Shown here one piece after another: positions 62,801 to 64,000 of a stretch of 64,000 bases of DNA (its first letter is position 1; each line of letters begins with the position of its first letter). Source of the DNA: an uncultured Bacilli bacterium (GTDB lineage Bacteria; Bacillota_I; Bacilli_A; RFN20; CAG-631); the NCBI GenBank assembly GCA_947627355.1, contig CANQVX010000002.1:111857-175856 (forward strand), read 5' to 3'. A program made the translations under genes and the position numbers. The notes below the pieces were generated by a model that was not told where the DNA came from, did not search any database, and saw only the letters and a program-made list of their open reading frames with translations.

Positions 62801-63665
62801 CGGGAAATACAATCCATTTATTTATAAAAATTATTTCTACGATGTTGAAACAGGACTCTTCTATTGCAACTCTAGGTATTATTCACCAGAACTATGTAGA
62901 TGGTTAACACCAGATTCAATTGAATATTTAGACCCAGAAAGTATTAATGGCTTAAATCTATATTGTTATTGTGGTAATAATCCAGTAATGTATGTAGATC
63001 CTAGTGGACATGCTCCTTGGTGGAGTTGGGCATTATCAGGATTACAATTAGTAGCAGGAGTTGCATTATGCTTTGTTCCAGGCATGCAAGGATTAGGTGT
63101 TTCATTAGCAATTGGCGGTGCAACTGGATTAATTATGAATGTGTTAGAGCCACAATTAGCTCAAGCAATTGGAGGAGTAGGATCTATGGCAAATGGTTAT
63201 GGCGCCATTTCTACAGGTATTAGTTTGATGAGCTTAGGTGGATGGGCAGCAGTTGCTGGTTTGTGCTTAACAGCAATTGGTTTTGGAACAATGGCTTTTG
63301 GAGCAAACGAGGTTGTAGATGCTATGACTGGTACAAATTACATTCAAAAGTGGACTGGTATGAATGATTCAGCATATGTTTGGTCATATTTGGGATTAAA
63401 CTTTGCATCAAGCATCGGTCAAGCAGCAGGTAATGTGTATCGTTTACATGCTACAAGAGAAATAAGACTTAATCATAGTGGCACTGAAGTTAACGGTTAT
63501 AGATATTTTGATAGAAAAGGTAATCCATTCTTTGATTTTGATTATCCACATAACAATATACCTTATAATCATTGGCATGGATGGGATGGGCCTGGATTAA
63601 CTAATAGAACAAGAGGCCATTGGAGTTACTTAAGACTAATTTTGTGGATGTTAGGAGGAATGTAA
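56826..63665 (+). CDS. RHS-repeat polymorphic toxin
   Basis: 2,279 residues; GATGAGGGG is upstream of the ATG. Residues 1-220 resemble a DNRLRE/discoidin-like N-terminal domain; carbohydrate-binding/LamG-like sections appear near 560-720, 740-880, 1380-1470 and 1600-1700; YD/RHS repeats (for example YDxxGNxTxxxD) lie between and after. The RHS core ends with YYSPELCRWLTPDSIEYLDP and YVDPSGH near 2058. The last 220 residues are unlike the core: a Gly-rich hydrophobic segment (about 2064-2170) and a likely toxin tip with YRYFDRKGNPFFDFDYPHNN and HWHGW. No signal peptide is seen. The tip family was not identified. Codon use is A-rich compared with housekeeping genes, which suggests transfer. Confidence 0.85.
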   Translation: MIKIISNKTSPAKIDIQSKFLKDKTTFITPNDGLVKQVKQNTLLFVYLRISGLQTGEIYNRISLAIAYEEPASKCELQVISCKNATFTDSYMKEVANSLTGNEVIEDRATISADEYSINSSSSEKNIKIVTFDVTKIARQKLGNNPQIMFVIKTNYTGSDLNIYDPAFVATENECCSASTSNFGGLNRFYKYESATLENVGTAYINMFNQNLIFVVNGLTSLSSRAPISYSTIYNNAKSNEKSFLAQQLTPSFQYSIKLVGDDYLIEDASGNRNYYKKIDTTTDEGKEFIKTYNIKNSDKNLGTLYFCNIDNSYLYLNNSTENLEKINYYDQAQNNLYFEVTITSGIRFTKLMTQSNKFGDKITYNWNDKNLNTITNCDNEKVSFTYDSSNRISKVYFESLNQYIEYSYVLSQWRINIAIYNGKPEDTTKTLLTEAQLNYNEYYSGTIAIKLLNNVEDKITGEKVTFAQNYYAIISGMTLTNSAGNKTYSSTYSYSDYCMKVTPYDSKKIYYYYFDEFGRCKLEMDSNYRTITYNYQEVSDDIPVLLNSVSNIQTNSRNLLENHSFENEEELFTNSPFGWKRDGDLSSVVKTMPGGVYGNKYLYINKKEYDEVIIYQEGEAYRVENTILKGFIKYKSATSQLSEGNIIIRVSGTFEIDEFGPKTYLTEYRKFSGNSDWTPFEMKIDFPSNAMNITFKVEFIISGSNSFEVGIDDLQLYCGKQKVRYNLIENGYLEFYENNLPKGFTFEGRTTNDILTTILDYDEHYKILGNKAMKFEGIKEKYVLKKMKKEVPCKGLAGEQLIFSVFAKADVGGNSIFRATFTIYDTNNKADTYYFDFDKNFKNWQMLTRSITTKKDYQKVIIVVEYDGGSDAYFDAFQLYKDSYGKYYNYDLVGNITEVIDDTGNSTRITYDEDNNVREILSANGSCIKYNYNTNGRLESVTDLEGNKIDLSYDSKYYVNKIVLTPAGGTSDDVITISKTNNTYGVCTSLTDEFNNKTTYTLDSLNQVKSLLQPNALTLNYDYNKDLTLNSVSAIVNGTTIKNNYLYDEKKNIKTINGSNGTKYDLTYDEFQRITKIECNGEVINQFKYDKVTNNVYEDLITYKQYGTTGDYFEFSYNKDNQVETISLNKNQIIKYLYNEEGQMCQVDDKANQKSLYYSYDLKGNIVKIVDKNSNMFSYIYDNLNNIQKANYKIYDTEKSFDYEYSYEQNEYTKEGYINRLGKAFGDEIIKGGSNGLGDYGARPKVSYLSEVFDDDLQMNVMKFNSSSQFVCYEFSKMNVNKSGVYSNGQPFDLDKWQKKLTFNKTAYVWVKPTGTFTNEVLFSFFVDYKNSLSECSNVKILSTGKVQYYSNTDKKAVQTTTNSIKFNVWNLIAIKLFKDTYNKPKAMLFVNGIASVEFSISESIETIMAVAVFAQNGMIIPPTPSTFMLGLNICLMSFGAYDYTVSDFNAIYNEGLKYLIYNDIKKKQGVAYYNSAVYQSYSVDFDVISLNGSLESSKGNKPVSLMKTDSSFKSDKAMIFKYEPVSQRHLFATFENANTLMSNYKTKLAYNLNLGTKGIISFKFMLESKSSSSKKYLLTNYNNSSCNIEMYIDSNSESLCFVINGSTYTNKYVVTYKKWYTLTFVYSSSSYTFYINGERIYDGTSTKTIDLTDGITYLGSNNYGDMPLNGYIEMFAYSNKIVSGSSMDSLAKDIYENGNTILVRKALDSLGRLTGINLKTNKFEGWAISYNYDKSRVYWEADRSAYNVKYQYDSMGNIIVKDIYQQDFYQKLEKYEYDKLQRLVKETRTDNSVATYSYDTNGNVLTYKVVDSNNQTLENKQYVYSSTMKDRLLSIKDLTNNTNIREFTYDSAHGGYPVSITKNGTKIDLVWEGKRLKKYGNINFFYNDEGIRIGKGSDDYYEEYILEGSKIVGLHHSAANGIDYTIYFNYDETGKLFGASCDGKEYFYIHDITGNITKIVDEDFSIVALYEYDAFGKLKPDSYHSQTTTIGKYNPFIYKNYFYDVETGLFYCNSRYYSPELCRWLTPDSIEYLDPESINGLNLYCYCGNNPVMYVDPSGHAPWWSWALSGLQLVAGVALCFVPGMQGLGVSLAIGGATGLIMNVLEPQLAQAIGGVGSMANGYGAISTGISLMSLGGWAAVAGLCLTAIGFGTMAFGANEVVDAMTGTNYIQKWTGMNDSAYVWSYLGLNFASSIGQAAGNVYRLHATREIRLNHSGTEVNGYRYFDRKGNPFFDFDYPHNNIPYNHWHGWDGPGLTNRTRGHWSYLRLILWMLGGM

Positions 63666-64000
63666 ATGAAATTTAAACGTAAATTTAAACATAATTATGG
63701 TAGTGACATACTAAATGAAGCTTATGAAAAATTTTTTAAAGGAGAACATATGTCCTATGAGGAATTTGTAATTATGCTTTCAACAAATGATGAACTATAT
63801 TTTTATTATATTGAAAAAGATGGTGAAAAAGAATATCAAGTTGAACATTGGGGTGATGGCACTGTATATATGTGTGTTACTAGATATGAAGATGGTAAAA
63901 AGATTCTAGAAAGAAATGAAAAATTTAATTCTATTATTGAACTATTAAATGATTTTAGAATTGAAGGTAAAAGCATATACGAAATATGGCCAGATGTTTT
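63666..64000 (+). CDS. Probable immunity protein of the RHS toxin (gene cut by window end)
   Basis: The ATG at 63666 follows the RHS stop directly, with AGGAGGA 6 bases upstream inside the RHS gene; the frame is open through base 64000 (111 codons seen). Sequence MKFKRKFKHNYGSDILNEAY, then a Glu/Tyr-rich section with HWGDGTVYMCVTRYEDG. Small, acidic, soluble. Genes directly after RHS toxins are typically cognate immunity proteins (known of the family). The family was not recognised and the 3' end is missing. Confidence 0.65.
   Translation, partial: MKFKRKFKHNYGSDILNEAYEKFFKGEHMSYEEFVIMLSTNDELYFYYIEKDGEKEYQVEHWGDGTVYMCVTRYEDGKKILERNEKFNSIIELLNDFRIEGKSIYEIWPDV

Noticed and set aside
1..64000. 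CRISPR arrays, insertion sequences, rRNA genes
   Set aside because: No regular 25-40 bp repeats with spacers, no transposase ORF, and no rRNA sequence were seen. Only one tRNA was found.

Overview
The window is AT-rich (coding near 30% GC by eye) and reads like a chromosome segment of a low-GC, Gram-positive-derived anaerobe of the Bacilli / 'Tenericutes' type (gut RF39- or Erysipelotrichia-like). This placement is inference. Support: strong AGGAGG-type ribosome binding sites, TTGACA/TATAAT and extended TGnTATAAT promoters, a T-box leader, an oxygen-sensitive class III ribonucleotide reductase (nrdDG), a formate/nitrite-type channel and a CotJ-type operon. TGA is a real stop: tsaB/rimI and rimI/tsaD overlap as ATGA. 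The organism therefore does not use the Mycoplasma/Spiroplasma code.

Layout. 1-3.1 kb: acetate kinase end, DHH phosphoesterase, rimO, a PemK/MazF-like gene and tRNA-Thr(GGU). 3.3-4 kb: two unknown small genes. 4.1-6.25 kb, minus strand: a TROVE/vWA (Ro60-type, DUF2828-like) protein and a small HTH protein, preceded by what look like one to three structured RNAs. 6.4-17.7 kb: GtrA, CDF transporter, FNT channel, SNF2 helicase, ABC exporter, mscL, then a GHL10 glycosidase-nagB-zinc ribbon operon. 17.8-21.3 kb: tldD-tldE-creatininase operon. 21.4-29.5 kb: surface lipoproteins (LRR/InlB-repeat types and a large GHL10 lipoprotein), an FAD oxidoreductase and a GNAT. 29.5-37.6 kb, minus strand: mutS-mutL-miaA-uppP, and a glycolipid glycosyltransferase-acyltransferase pair. 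37.7-40.2 kb: tsaE-tsaB-rimI-tsaD (t6A tRNA modification). 40.2-45.8 kb: an RCC1-repeat surface protein, a decayed membrane gene, and a YfhO-like gene whose promoter spacer contains eight consecutive G. 45.8-51.5 kb: T-box-trpS, HAD phosphatase, pseudouridine synthase, dipeptidase, CPA2 antiporter. 51.7-55.9 kb: cotJC, a cotJA-cotJB fusion, nrdD-nrdG. 55.9-64 kb: a Fic-like/nucleotidyltransferase gene broken by an in-frame stop, a 2,279-residue RHS toxin and a probable immunity gene cut by the window end.

How the parts connect. mutS-mutL, t6A synthesis, miaA, rimO, trpS and nrdDG are housekeeping. GtrA, the YfhO-like protein, the glycolipid glycosyltransferase, the acyltransferase and UppP all point to a surface glycolipid or glycopolymer pathway, and the G tract suggests the YfhO step can switch on and off.

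The most unusual locus is the TROVE protein with its upstream RNAs. One RNA (6243 to about 6168, minus) is GC-rich in an AT-rich setting and has its own promoter and terminator. Two more hairpin units follow. They share a 16-base repeat (14 of 16 identical), and the two differing bases in each copy fall in its terminal stem, which stays paired. Ro60-family proteins usually bind Y RNAs encoded beside them, so this may be a divergent Y-RNA system. No known RNA family was recognised.
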